Below are positions 23,287 to 30,875 of a stretch of 54,276 bases of DNA, in pieces. The translations under genes and the position numbers were made by a program. The notes below the pieces were generated by a model that was not told where the DNA came from, did not search any database, and saw nothing but the letters and a program-made list of their open reading frames with translations. Within the stretch, counting starts at the first letter, position 1. The number at the start of each line of letters is the position of its first letter. The stretch covers positions 1 through 54,276 of the IMG/VR virus record IMGVR_UViG_3300025121_000066. The stretch is one strand, 5' to 3'. The stretch comes from a virus.

Positions 23287-23669
23287 TAAAAAGATACGTT
23301 TTTTTAGATGATATTAGATACCCAAAAGATGTATTTAACTATATACCTAACCCTATTTATATTGAGAAAGAATGGGTTATAGTTCGTAGTTATGATGAAT
23401 TTATTAATGATGTTTTAGATAATGGATTAAGTTATCTATATTCTTATGATCACGATTTAGCTGATCAACATTATAATAGTCATTTACTAAAAGTAATAGA
23501 TTATGATAAATTCACAGAAAAAACTGGATATTCTTGTGCTAAATGGTTAGTGAATTATTGTATAGATAATAATAAAGAATTGCCTAAATATCTTTTGCAT
23601 ACAATGAATACCGTTGGTGCAGTTAATATAGATTTGTATTTTAAAAATTATTTAAATCAATTAAGATGA
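23283..23669 (+). CDS. Cyclic-phosphate-processing receiver-like protein (cREC)
   Basis: 128 aa. 'VFLDDIRYP' (6-14), 'W.IVRSYDEF', 'YSYDHDLAD' and 'GYSCAKWLVNYCID' are the acidic-pocket segments of the cREC (PF20274-like) receiver-fold family, thought to act on RNA with cyclic phosphate ends. Biochemistry is largely unknown. In a phage with its own tRNAs, a link to tRNA damage and repair is tempting, but is inference. ATGA overlaps on both sides. Confidence 0.75.
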   Translation: MIKRYVFLDDIRYPKDVFNYIPNPIYIEKEWVIVRSYDEFINDVLDNGLSYLYSYDHDLADQHYNSHLLKVIDYDKFTEKTGYSCAKWLVNYCIDNNKELPKYLLHTMNTVGAVNIDLYFKNYLNQLR

Positions 23670-23869
23670 ATGATATAGACAAATGGAAAAAATTCTTAAA
23701 TAACTTTGGAATGATATACAAAGTTACACATTCTAAAGGTGATAAATTATATAAAGGAGCTACAACAATTGATTTTTTAGCTGATAATAGAAGAAATCAT
23801 GGTCATTTATATTTTGATTTAGCCGAAGATGGTGGAAAATTAAGGTCTAAAACATTAACAATATTTTAA
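23666..23869 (+). CDS. Hypothetical protein, 67 aa
   Basis: Coupled to the cREC-like gene by an ATGA overlap. Lysine/tryptophan-rich start, then a beta-rich section. Unrecognised. Confidence 0.7.
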   Translation: MNDIDKWKKFLNNFGMIYKVTHSKGDKLYKGATTIDFLADNRRNHGHLYFDLAEDGGKLRSKTLTIF

Positions 23870-23928
23870 CCTATTATTGTTTTATTTTTTATATATTTTT
23901 TGAAAGAAAAACCAAAGAATGAAATAAC

Positions 23929-23959
23929 TTGTGTAATTCAATATTTATTTATATCTTTG
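23929..23959 (+). promoter_or_regulatory. Host-type promoter for the radical SAM-NadE operon
   Basis: TTG (23929-23931), 20-nt spacer, TATCTTTG (23952-23959); the ATG is at 23983, leaving a leader of about 18 nt. Confidence 0.78.
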
Positions 23960-23982
23960 CGATGAATTAAAACATTAAGTAT

Positions 23983-24843
23983 ATGAAGATTCAAACATTG
24001 TCGATTGTAGTTCCAACGAAAAAATGTATTAATAATTGTAAAATGTGTGTTTCTAAAATGCACGATAATGATTATGTATATTCACATAAATCTCCTTTTT
24101 ATATAGAAGATTTAAAAAGAAGAATCAATTATGCTGTAATTAATAATGTTGATACAATAATATTAACTGGAACAGGTGAAGCACTACAAAATAAAACATT
24201 TCTATCATTGGTAGATAAAGTATTAAAAGAATTAGGAAATCCCATACCAAGAATCGAATTACAAACTTCAGGTGTATTACTTAATGATAAAAATTTAGAA
24301 TTTTTACGACTTATGGGTGTAACTACAATTAGTTTATCCATAATGGATTTATTTAATGATGAAAGAAATTTAGATATAATGGGTGCTCCACCACACGTTG
24401 AATTCAAATTAGATAATCTTTGTAAAAGCATTTTATCTTTTGGTTTTAATATTAGATTATCATTAAATATGTCAAAAATATATGATAATGTATTAATTCC
24501 AAAATATTTTCAAAGAACTAAGGAATTAGGTGCATCACAAATAACATTTAGAAAATTATATAGTTCTGATGAAACTACAAAAGAAGGACAATGGGTTAAA
24601 GAAAATTCATTTAATGAATTAAGTTTTAAAACATTAAATCAATATATTAAAGATAATGGTAAATCATTATATAGATTGCCATTCGGTGCGATTGTTTATT
24701 CATTAGACGGTATATCATCAATAGTTGATGATGATTGTATGTCAACTGAAACAGAAGTAAGTGAAACACTTAAATATCTTATATTAAGAGAAGACGGAAA
24801 ACTGTATTGTAAGTGGGATAACAACGGATCACTTATATTTTAG
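23983..24843 (+). CDS. Radical SAM protein
   Basis: 286 aa. 'CINNCKMC' (15-22) is the CX3CX2C motif that binds the 4Fe-4S cluster; 'TGTGEAL' (about 62-68) matches the SAM-binding GGE-type motif. The C-terminal part has further cysteines (near residues 243 and 276) that might bind a second cluster or the substrate. The substrate is unknown. It shares an operon and a host-type promoter with NAD synthetase, with a small membrane protein between. A tRNA or peptide modification role is possible. Confidence 0.87.
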   Translation: MKIQTLSIVVPTKKCINNCKMCVSKMHDNDYVYSHKSPFYIEDLKRRINYAVINNVDTIILTGTGEALQNKTFLSLVDKVLKELGNPIPRIELQTSGVLLNDKNLEFLRLMGVTTISLSIMDLFNDERNLDIMGAPPHVEFKLDNLCKSILSFGFNIRLSLNMSKIYDNVLIPKYFQRTKELGASQITFRKLYSSDETTKEGQWVKENSFNELSFKTLNQYIKDNGKSLYRLPFGAIVYSLDGISSIVDDDCMSTETEVSETLKYLILREDGKLYCKWDNNGSLIF

Positions 24844-24853
24844 ATATTAAAAA

Positions 24854-25048
24854 ATGATAAAAGAAATAAAGAAAAAAATAGCATTTTTCATAATAATATT
24901 CATATTGTTATATTTCCTATTAGGTTTACTGAATGAAACATTCATAATAACTAATTGGAGTAAAATTACTATAGATATGCTATATATGTTTTCTTATATT
25001 ATTATATTTATATTTGTATTTGAAATTATTAGTAAAAAATATTTTTAA
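24854..25048 (+). CDS. Small membrane protein, two helices (64 aa)
   Basis: Hydrophobic segments at about 8-27 ('IAFFIIIFILLYFLLGLL') and 40-58, with a short loop between. Sits 10 nt after the radical SAM gene and 11 nt before nadE. Function unknown; perhaps an inner-membrane effector or holin-like protein. Confidence 0.72.
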   Translation: MIKEIKKKIAFFIIIFILLYFLLGLLNETFIITNWSKITIDMLYMFSYIIIFIFVFEIISKKYF

Positions 25049-25059
25049 AAATAAAAATT

Positions 25060-25935
25060 ATGTTAGAAGAAATTAAAGATTATGGTAAAACATTAGGTTT
25101 AATTCGTAATGAATTAGAAAATTATATAGTAAATAATAACCTTAAATCATTAGTATTAGGTATTAGTGGTGGTATCGATAGTGCTTTAGTAGCATCAATT
25201 GCAAAGCCTATTTGTGATTATATAAAAATACCTCTTATCGGAAGAAGTATTTCTATTGATAGTAATAAACAATCTGAAATTGACAGAGCTGATGCTATTG
25301 GTCATTATTTTTGTACAAATTTTAAACATAGAAATTTAACTGATGAATTTATAAAATTATCAGAAATTAATGCTTTTGATGAAGGTGTATTGAATATAGA
25401 TTGGAGTAATAATTTAGCAGATAAAACTCGACTTGGTAATATTAAAGCAAGAATAAGAATGATTTATTTATACCATTTAGCAAGTTTAACTAAAGGAATG
25501 GTATTAGGGACAGAAAATTTAACAGAAGAAAATTTAGGTTTTTTTACTATAGGTGGAGATGAAATATCTGATTATGAACCTATTAAAAAATTATGGAAAA
25601 CTGAAGTATATAATTTATCAGAATGGATTGTAAAAAATGAATTATCTGGTGATAAATCAAAAGTTTTAATGGATTGTATCAAAGCAGATGCAACAGATGG
25701 GTTAGGAATTACTAATACGGATTTAGATCAAATTCTTCCTGATTTTGTAGGAAATAGTAGAGAAGGGTATTTAGAGATAGATAATATATTTAAAAAATAT
25801 TTTGAATTAATCAGTACAAATACAGAAAAGGATAAAATATTAGAATTAGAAAAAACAATAGTGATTCAAAGATATCATAAAACTTCTTTCAAAAGAAAAA
25901 GACCTATTATTATAGAAAGAAATAAAATATTATGA
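25060..25935 (+). CDS. nadE: NAD synthetase
   Basis: 291 aa, the NH3-dependent size. 'GISGGIDSA' (34-42) is the ATP-pyrophosphatase P-loop; 'GNIKARIRM' (near 126), 'LGTENLTEE' (near 149) and the acidic cluster after it bind deamido-NAD and ATP. It makes the last step to NAD+ in the cytoplasm. There is no amidase domain, so ammonia must come from solution or a partner. With the PARG, Nudix and SLOG genes it suggests active NAD handling by the phage. Ends next to the parS-like palindrome. Confidence 0.95.
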   Translation: MLEEIKDYGKTLGLIRNELENYIVNNNLKSLVLGISGGIDSALVASIAKPICDYIKIPLIGRSISIDSNKQSEIDRADAIGHYFCTNFKHRNLTDEFIKLSEINAFDEGVLNIDWSNNLADKTRLGNIKARIRMIYLYHLASLTKGMVLGTENLTEENLGFFTIGGDEISDYEPIKKLWKTEVYNLSEWIVKNELSGDKSKVLMDCIKADATDGLGITNTDLDQILPDFVGNSREGYLEIDNIFKKYFELISTNTEKDKILELEKTIVIQRYHKTSFKRKRPIIIERNKIL

Positions 25936-25957
25936 TTTTGTTCCACGTGGAACAAAA
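25936..25957. promoter_or_regulatory. parS-like palindrome, site 1
   Basis: TGTTCCACGTGGAACA (25939-25954) is a perfect 16-bp palindrome and a known form of the ParB-binding parS site (consensus TGTTTCACGTGAAACA); flanking bases extend the palindrome to 22 bp. The same 16-mer recurs at 35080-35095. Part of it overlaps the start of a terminator, but the core is distinct from that stem. Confidence 0.7.
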
Positions 25958-25985
25958 AAGGGAAATCAATCGATTTCCCTTTTTT
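25954..25985. terminator. Bidirectional terminator
   Basis: AAAAAAGGGAAATC pairs with GATTTCCCTTTTTT around AATC, giving a 14-bp stem with T-runs on both strands, between converging nadE and the 468-aa minus-strand gene. Confidence 0.88.
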
Positions 25986-25989
25986 AATT

Positions 25990-27396
25990 TTAAATATTTT
26001 CTTCTGATACATCATTATTATTTTTATCTATGTATGTGTTTAATTTATCTGAATATATAGCATCATCTCTTTTAATATATTCTCTACTAAAATCTGAATA
26101 AACATATTTATACATATTTTCTTTAGATATATATTTATTATATTTTTTTAAATAAACACAATCATCATCCATTCTCCATTCTTCTTCATCTCTACACCAA
26201 CGTAAATTCATTTCAGCATAATCTTTAGCAATCCAAACTTTATAATAATCTGAATATATAGAATCTGCTTTAATTCTATAATCGGATCCTATTTCACACC
26301 ATTGTAAATCTATTTCATCAAAAAATTTATTATAATAGTTGACCCATATTTTATACATATCTAATCCACCATTAGTATCTTGTAATACATATTTAGATAT
26401 ATCTCCTGGTAATTCTTTAGCATTATTAGACAAAACATTATAACTTGTATCATAATAAATTAAAGTATCTAAATATGGATAATCTAAAGATTCAGAAGGT
26501 TTCATATCATTAACCGTTAATATCATATTACTTATTGTTCTATCTTCTAATGTATCAATTATAGGTGTATCGGAATCAGATATTTGTAATTTTTTATATA
26601 ACCATCCTTTAATTTTAGCATATTCCTTAAATAATAATATATCACTATCATAATGAGTATAAATTCTATCCATAAATATTCTTCCTTTTGGTTTATCTAA
26701 ATTCCATACTAATGCTCTCCCTTTTATTAAAGTTGGATATTTTACATCATATAATATTAATAATGAAACTTTATTTGGATTTGTTGCATAAAAGTCTATA
26801 TAATCTTCACTCCTTTGACTAGCCATACAAGAATTTTGTAATGCTGATCCATTAACATAAGTATATTGTTTTGAGTTATAATAATATGTAATATCATATC
26901 CTCTTACTAATTCGAATTTTGCTTTAAGTAAATCTATTGATGATTTAAATAAATTTACAAATGTTTCTATATCTTTTCCAGGCATACCATTTGGTTTAAA
27001 TTCATCCGGGAATAATTTATTTATTAATTTACCTACTTTTAATTTAACTCTATTTTTTCTATATACAATAGAATTCTTTTTATTATTATTTTTAATTATA
27101 TTATCTGTTATATCATCTTCTTTTATATTTTTATTTTTAACAAAAAAATCAATAAGTTTGGGAAGTTCAGTTAAAGAAATTAACTCATTATCTTCATCAA
27201 CTAAATCAATATATGTAATTTTTGTTTTAAAATCAGATTTATTTTCTGATTCTAATAATTTAGTTACAATAGGATGCTTATCTTTTAGCATTTTTAAATG
27301 ATCCCTGAACCTTTTAGAGAATAGTAATACTGTTTCTCCATTATTTAACTTTTCTACTATTAAATCGGTTAAATAACCATTAAATGATTTTAACAT
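25990..27396 (-). CDS. Leader-bearing protein, paralogue of 6949-8628 (468 aa)
   Basis: Begins MLKSFNGYLTDLIVEK. Aligned over most of its length with the 559-aa protein at 6949, including 'LQNSCM', 'PNKVSLLI' and 'FMDRIYTHY'. Instead of the acidic tail it has short repeats with 'YS.YYKVWIAKDYAEMNLRWC' style tryptophan/cysteine content. A TATATA motif lies about 28 nt upstream. Probably a late packaged protein; activity unknown. Confidence 0.85.
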   Translation of the reverse strand: MLKSFNGYLTDLIVEKLNNGETVLLFSKRFRDHLKMLKDKHPIVTKLLESENKSDFKTKITYIDLVDEDNELISLTELPKLIDFFVKNKNIKEDDITDNIIKNNNKKNSIVYRKNRVKLKVGKLINKLFPDEFKPNGMPGKDIETFVNLFKSSIDLLKAKFELVRGYDITYYYNSKQYTYVNGSALQNSCMASQRSEDYIDFYATNPNKVSLLILYDVKYPTLIKGRALVWNLDKPKGRIFMDRIYTHYDSDILLFKEYAKIKGWLYKKLQISDSDTPIIDTLEDRTISNMILTVNDMKPSESLDYPYLDTLIYYDTSYNVLSNNAKELPGDISKYVLQDTNGGLDMYKIWVNYYNKFFDEIDLQWCEIGSDYRIKADSIYSDYYKVWIAKDYAEMNLRWCRDEEEWRMDDDCVYLKKYNKYISKENMYKYVYSDFSREYIKRDDAIYSDKLNTYIDKNNNDVSEENI

Positions 27397-27490
27397 AATA
27401 CGACTTTATTTATTTTATATTTTTATATATTAAAATAAATAAATATGAATATACTTAATACATATTTTTAAAAAGTTGAAAAAAAATATT

Positions 27491-27499
27491 AATATATAA
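27491..27499 (+). promoter_or_regulatory. Putative late promoter (AATATATAA)
   Basis: Core 20 nt before the ATG at 27519, matching the spacing of the other putative late promoters. Confidence 0.42.
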
Positions 27500-27518
27500 A
27501 GAAAAATATTGCTTAATA

Positions 27519-27914
27519 ATGGAATATATAAAATCGTTCGAAGAATATACAAATAATTTAAATGAAGAATTATTTGGATTTAAAAATCTTAAAGATTCAA
27601 TTAATATAATTGAAAAAATGGATGGTAAATCTGATATTAAAAAATTTTTTATAGACTTTTTTGACAAGTATTATGAACACACTAACTTAAGTGTTAAGTG
27701 GTGGAAAACTATAAAACCAATGTTAGAAAAAACAACAAAATTAACAAATGATTTTATGTTAAAAATACTGAGAGAAGCAAAAATAGATTACGAACAAACT
27801 AATGATATTGGTTATTTATATCTTGAAAAAGATACAAATGTATTAAAATATAAACCATCAAATAAAATTAAAACTAAAAATCCACTTTTTAAAGCAAGTG
27901 TTGGTGGTAATTAA
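27519..27914 (+). CDS. Leader-bearing protein, 131 aa
   Basis: Begins MEYIKSFEEYTNNLNEE. Helical and charged, ending in a glycine-rich 'ASVGGN'. Unrecognised; belongs to the leader group. Converges with a short membrane-protein gene. Confidence 0.75.
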   Translation: MEYIKSFEEYTNNLNEELFGFKNLKDSINIIEKMDGKSDIKKFFIDFFDKYYEHTNLSVKWWKTIKPMLEKTTKLTNDFMLKILREAKIDYEQTNDIGYLYLEKDTNVLKYKPSNKIKTKNPLFKASVGGN

Positions 27915-28081
27915 CATCCTATTATAATCCCTACAATAACCAATATTAATCCACCGTAAAACATACCCAATGCAAATATTGCACTATCTTCTGATGTTTT
28001 CATAATTCTAGCGAATTTTGGAACACCCATTATTTTAATTATTCTATTATATGTTTTGGATTCTTCTTTTCTTTTTATCAT
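27911..28081 (-). CDS. Small membrane protein, 56 aa
   Basis: Basic N-terminus followed by one C-terminal hydrophobic segment ('GLILVIVGIIIG') and a terminal cysteine. The stop overlaps the converging gene by four bases. Function unknown. Confidence 0.65.
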   Translation of the reverse strand: MIKRKEESKTYNRIIKIMGVPKFARIMKTSEDSAIFALGMFYGGLILVIVGIIIGC

Positions 28082-28137
28082 TATTTTTTATTCATTTTTT
28101 AAATATAAAGGTAATAATAATTTATGGAATTATAAAA

Positions 28138-28701
28138 TTATTTTTCAACAAAATATTCATTAATATCTTCGTCTTCTAATTGATCTTCACTTTCAATTAA
28201 ATAATCTGTAAAACAAATAGATACTAATACTGTACCATATTGTTCATTTGGTATCATTGATTGAACAATATAATTTTCTCCTTCCATTGTATAATGTGAA
28301 AAAGATTTGTTTTTAAGTTCTGATAATGATTCTTGTAAAGTTTCTTGTAAAGTTTCTTCGTCATAATATCCACCTCTTTGAACAACAATTCCTCCGATAT
28401 TATTTTCGTTTTTATCGTACAACCAACCGTATGCAATTCCTGCTGAAATCATTTCATCTTTTCTTCCGTCAAATCTACTCATAATACAATTCATAATTGA
28501 ACCAAAATGCAAATTAGTAGGTTGTTCTATTTCTGTTGCTTCTGGTGGTAATATTGAATTAAATTCAATAATATTTAAATTTCCTATTCCTGCATCTCTT
28601 AACGCTAAATAATAACTTCCTGATGTATGGGTATGTCTACTTTCACCACATCCCTGTGTTACAAAAAAACTATGCGGAATAAAATTTTGTATTTTTCTCA
28701 T
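28138..28701 (-). CDS. Pyruvoyl-dependent arginine decarboxylase
   Basis: 187 aa. 'IPHSFFVTQGCGES' (8-21), 'ALRDAGIGNLNIIEFNSILPPEA' region (33-55) and 'GWLYD..NENNIGGIVVQ' fit the PvlArgDC family. The family self-cleaves before a serine to make a pyruvoyl group; here the site would be Asn48-Ser49 in 'FNSILPP' (usual Ser-Ser or Thr-Ser), with the key serine kept. It would convert arginine to agmatine, a polyamine precursor. The sequence ends in a long acidic tail. Function in the phage (charge balance for packaged DNA or host acid response) is inference. Confidence 0.85.
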   Translation of the reverse strand: MRKIQNFIPHSFFVTQGCGESRHTHTSGSYYLALRDAGIGNLNIIEFNSILPPEATEIEQPTNLHFGSIMNCIMSRFDGRKDEMISAGIAYGWLYDKNENNIGGIVVQRGGYYDEETLQETLQESLSELKNKSFSHYTMEGENYIVQSMIPNEQYGTVLVSICFTDYLIESEDQLEDEDINEYFVEK

Positions 28702-28762
28702 ATACTATTTTATATCTTTTTTAATTAGAAGTTTAAAAAATACCATAAAAATAACTTAATAT

Positions 28763-28770
28763 TATATATA
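28763..28770 (-). promoter_or_regulatory. Putative late promoter (TATATATA)
   Basis: Same core as other putative late boxes, 62 nt before the minus-strand start at 28701; longer spacing than usual. Confidence 0.3.
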
Positions 28771-28775
28771 AAAAC

Positions 28776-28808
28776 AAAAAAGACCAATTATAAATAATTG
28801 GTCTTTTT
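28776..28808 (-). terminator. Terminator after RNase P RNA
   Basis: AAAAAGACCAATTA pairs with TAATTGGTCTTTTT; read on the minus strand it directly follows the 3' end of the RNase P RNA and ends in a U-tract. Confidence 0.85.
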
Positions 28809-28812
28809 ATTT

Positions 28813-29031
28813 TTGAGAAATGAGCGTAGCCAGAATTCTGTTAATAAAACTAATTAAAGTTTTAAGTGTTATCATTTGTCTATTTGCCCCAACCTTACCA
28901 TTATAGTGTAGCTCACCCACTAAGCTTTTTCGGGTTGCATCCTCGGCAGTACTAACGATTTTAATCTCCTGCCTTCAGCTAAGATGTTCTGAACTTCCTC
29001 TCCGTAGAGCGATAACCCCTCTGTTTCTCAA
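28813..29031 (-). ncRNA. rnpB: RNase P RNA, compact (about 219 nt)
   Basis: On the minus strand the ends TTGAGAAA and TTTCTCAA pair as helix P1. Near the 5' end 'GAGAGGAAGTTCAGAAC' and near the 3' end 'ACAGAATTCTGGCTAC' match conserved regions I and V; AGTTCAGAA pairs with TTCTGGCT leaving one bulged U, the universal P4 feature. 'GGGGCAAATAGACAAATGAT' resembles the region IV segment of Bacteroidetes RNase P. It lacks roughly 120-180 nt of peripheral helices of normal bacterial RNAs. It would trim tRNA 5' ends and lies next to the tRNA array. A terminator follows. Confidence 0.85.
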
Positions 29032-29046
29032 TTTTAAAAATAAATA

Positions 29047-29922
29047 TTAAATTTTCATTTTTCTTCCTTTGCCCCAACCTTTTTCCACCCAGTCAGTTAA
29101 TTCTTCTTTTTTAATTTTTTTATTTTCTTTTAATTTCTTATTATAAATCCAACAAGTACCAAATTGACTATTTTCTTTTCCAGTATATTTTCCTTTCAAT
29201 GATTTACTTGTTTTTAATCTTGATTCTAAACTATGTTTTTTTCCTTGGTTTATATAAACTAATTCACCTGATAAATATCTTGGGTCATCTACTGATACTT
29301 GATAATTATTATTATATTTATCTTTTACTGTTACCATTCCTTTAGAATGTCCTACTAATTCTTTTGATAAATATCTTGGATCATTTATCGGTACTTTTAA
29401 CGTATTACCTTCTTTATCTTTAACATTAACCATTCCCGTAAATATATAAACTAATTCACCTGATAAATATCTTGGGTCATCTACTGATACTTGATAATTA
29501 TTATTATCTTTATCTTTAACATTAACCATTCCCGTAAATATATAAACTAATTCACCTGATAAATATCTTGGGTCAGTTTTATGTATCATCTGTGTATTGC
29601 CGTTTTTATCTTTTACAGTAACTAAATTTTCGGTATTTAACCCCCACCCACCTAATGATATATTATATGTATCACCTCTTATAATGAATTCTTCATTTAC
29701 TAATTCTTTTTCTTTATTTAACATTTCAATTTCGTTATCAAAATTATAGAGAACTATCTTTTCAAAATTTTCCATACCAAATTCTTTAATTGCCTTTTTT
29801 ATGTTAGAACCAGAACCCATATATTTATCATTAATTCGTTCAGTAATATGAACTCCGATATAAATATTATCATTAATTTTATTAGTAATTTGATAAACTA
29901 CATAATGTTTCTTCTTTTTCAT
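29047..29922 (-). CDS. GIY-YIG homing endonuclease with four internal repeats
   Basis: 291 aa. 'HYVVYQITN' (6-14) and 'NIYIGVHIT' (19-27) form the GIY-YIG core. Residues 101-227 are four 32-residue repeats of the form 'VKDK.GN....(S/N)DPRYLSGELV', of which two are nearly identical in DNA. The end 'CWIYN...K.IKKEELTDWVEKGW.KGRK' is the common C-terminal module of T4-like phage endonucleases. Beside the RNase P RNA and ArgDC genes. TATATATA lies 21 nt upstream, inside a 9-bp inverted repeat. Confidence 0.9.
   Translation of the reverse strand: MKKKKHYVVYQITNKINDNIYIGVHITERINDKYMGSGSNIKKAIKEFGMENFEKIVLYNFDNEIEMLNKEKELVNEEFIIRGDTYNISLGGWGLNTENLVTVKDKNGNTQMIHKTDPRYLSGELVYIFTGMVNVKDKDNNNYQVSVDDPRYLSGELVYIFTGMVNVKDKEGNTLKVPINDPRYLSKELVGHSKGMVTVKDKYNNNYQVSVDDPRYLSGELVYINQGKKHSLESRLKTSKSLKGKYTGKENSQFGTCWIYNKKLKENKKIKKEELTDWVEKGWGKGRKMKI
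29239..29622 (-). repeat. Four 96-bp coding repeats
   Basis: Tandem 96-bp units encode the 32-residue repeats of the GIY-YIG endonuclease. The second and fourth units share long identical stretches, which points to recent duplication or recombination. Confidence 0.85.
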
Positions 29923-29923
29923 A

Positions 29924-29961
29924 TCTCAAACTATTTTACTTTTATATATAAAAGTTTGAGA
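29924..29961. promoter_or_regulatory. Late-type promoter flanked by inverted repeat
   Basis: TATATATA (29943-29950) stands 21 nt before the endonuclease start at 29922, and is framed by TCTCAAACT (29924-29932) and AGTTTGAGA (29953-29961). The hairpin could hide the start region of longer transcripts, as in T4-type control of endonuclease genes. Confidence 0.45.
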
Positions 29962-29969
29962 ATGGAATT

Positions 29970-30209
29970 TTATTTATTATTACTTCTATCTAAATCAAAA
30001 TTTTCAAATTGTTCCATTAAATTTTTAACTATTGGTAAATAATTAATAGAACTTTCTTTAGCATCTTTAAGAATTTTACTAAATTTTTCTTTTAATTCTC
30101 CTTCTTCCATTTTTTCATATCTTTCTAATATAGAAAAATATCCATACATTGATCCTATCTTATTTCTTAAATCAGCTACTAATTCATTTAACCTTGTGTG
30201 TTTTATCAT
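29970..30209 (-). CDS. DHp-like helical protein lacking the phospho-histidine, 79 aa
   Basis: 'LNELVADLRNKIGSMYGYFSIL' region (7-28) resembles the dimerisation helix of sensor kinases (usual 'HDLRNPLTSI'), but the histidine position is alanine. The second helix follows ('SSINYLPIVKNLMEQF'). There is no ATPase domain. Its start overlaps the stop of the STAS-like gene upstream. It may be a decoy or scaffold for a host kinase; inference. Confidence 0.6.
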   Translation of the reverse strand: MIKHTRLNELVADLRNKIGSMYGYFSILERYEKMEEGELKEKFSKILKDAKESSINYLPIVKNLMEQFENFDLDRSNNK

Positions 30210-30610
30210 TATTTATTTATTTTAATATTGTTATCTATTTTAAAATCTTGTAACCATAATATAGCTGAAAATACATCACTAAATACTTTATATTCGTATC
30301 TATCTATTGTTAATGCATATAACATAGCTATTGGTGTATCAAATATTTTATCATTATTTTCTAAAATTAATGCTACTTTTATTGAATTAAATTTTTGTAA
30401 TATTCCTTCGATATATATTTTTACTAATTTTTTCTTTTCAGAATCAAAAATATATTCTGATGTTCTTATATAAATAATTGCTCTTAAATCAAGTGGTAAT
30501 TGGCTATGACCTATTTGTTCAAAGCTATTTTTCATTTGATCTGTAGTTATTTCATTTGTATAAACTATTTCTAATACTTTTTTCTTTATATTCCATTTTG
30601 ATGTTATCAT
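30209..30610 (-). CDS. SpoIIAA/STAS-like protein, 133 aa
   Basis: Beta-alpha pattern with the C-terminal 'RYEYKVFSDVFSAILWLQDF' (about 103-122) that is typical of SpoIIAA-like (PF11964-type) domains, where the segment 'VFSD...A..WL' is conserved. Paired with the DHp-like gene. Could join a signalling or sequestration partner; no reaction can be assigned. Confidence 0.65.
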   Translation of the reverse strand: MITSKWNIKKKVLEIVYTNEITTDQMKNSFEQIGHSQLPLDLRAIIYIRTSEYIFDSEKKKLVKIYIEGILQKFNSIKVALILENNDKIFDTPIAMLYALTIDRYEYKVFSDVFSAILWLQDFKIDNNIKINK

Positions 30611-30633
30611 AACATCAATATATATTAAAAGTA

Positions 30634-30873
30634 CTATTTTGATAAAATCATTTCTAAATAATCATCCTTATTTACGAACTTATTACGTTTAGGATAATCA
30701 CTTAAAATATTATCTTGTAGTTTCATTAAGAAAATAGTGAATTCATTTAAATCCATATCAGATATTGGGGTATTTAATTTTATTAGAAATTGACATTCAT
30801 TACTAATGAAATTAATATAAATAACTTTTCCATATTGTGTTAAGAATTCTTTTAATTTTTGCTTTATATCCAT
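30634..30873 (-). CDS. Hypothetical protein, 79 aa
   Basis: Unrecognised, helical. It starts two bases after the upstream Zn-ribbon stop (30876) and is probably cotranscribed from the promoter at 31153-31183. Confidence 0.7.
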   Translation of the reverse strand: MDIKQKLKEFLTQYGKVIYINFISNECQFLIKLNTPISDMDLNEFTIFLMKLQDNILSDYPKRNKFVNKDDYLEMILSK

Positions 30874-30875
30874 AA

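Noticed and set aside
25936-25985. Palindrome at 25939 as part of the terminator only
   Set aside because: The terminator has its own 14-bp stem next to it, and the same 16-mer recurs at 35080 without a T-run.
28254-28436. Second minus-strand frame within the arginine decarboxylase gene
   Set aside because: Out-of-frame shadow; the decarboxylase frame has clear family motifs.
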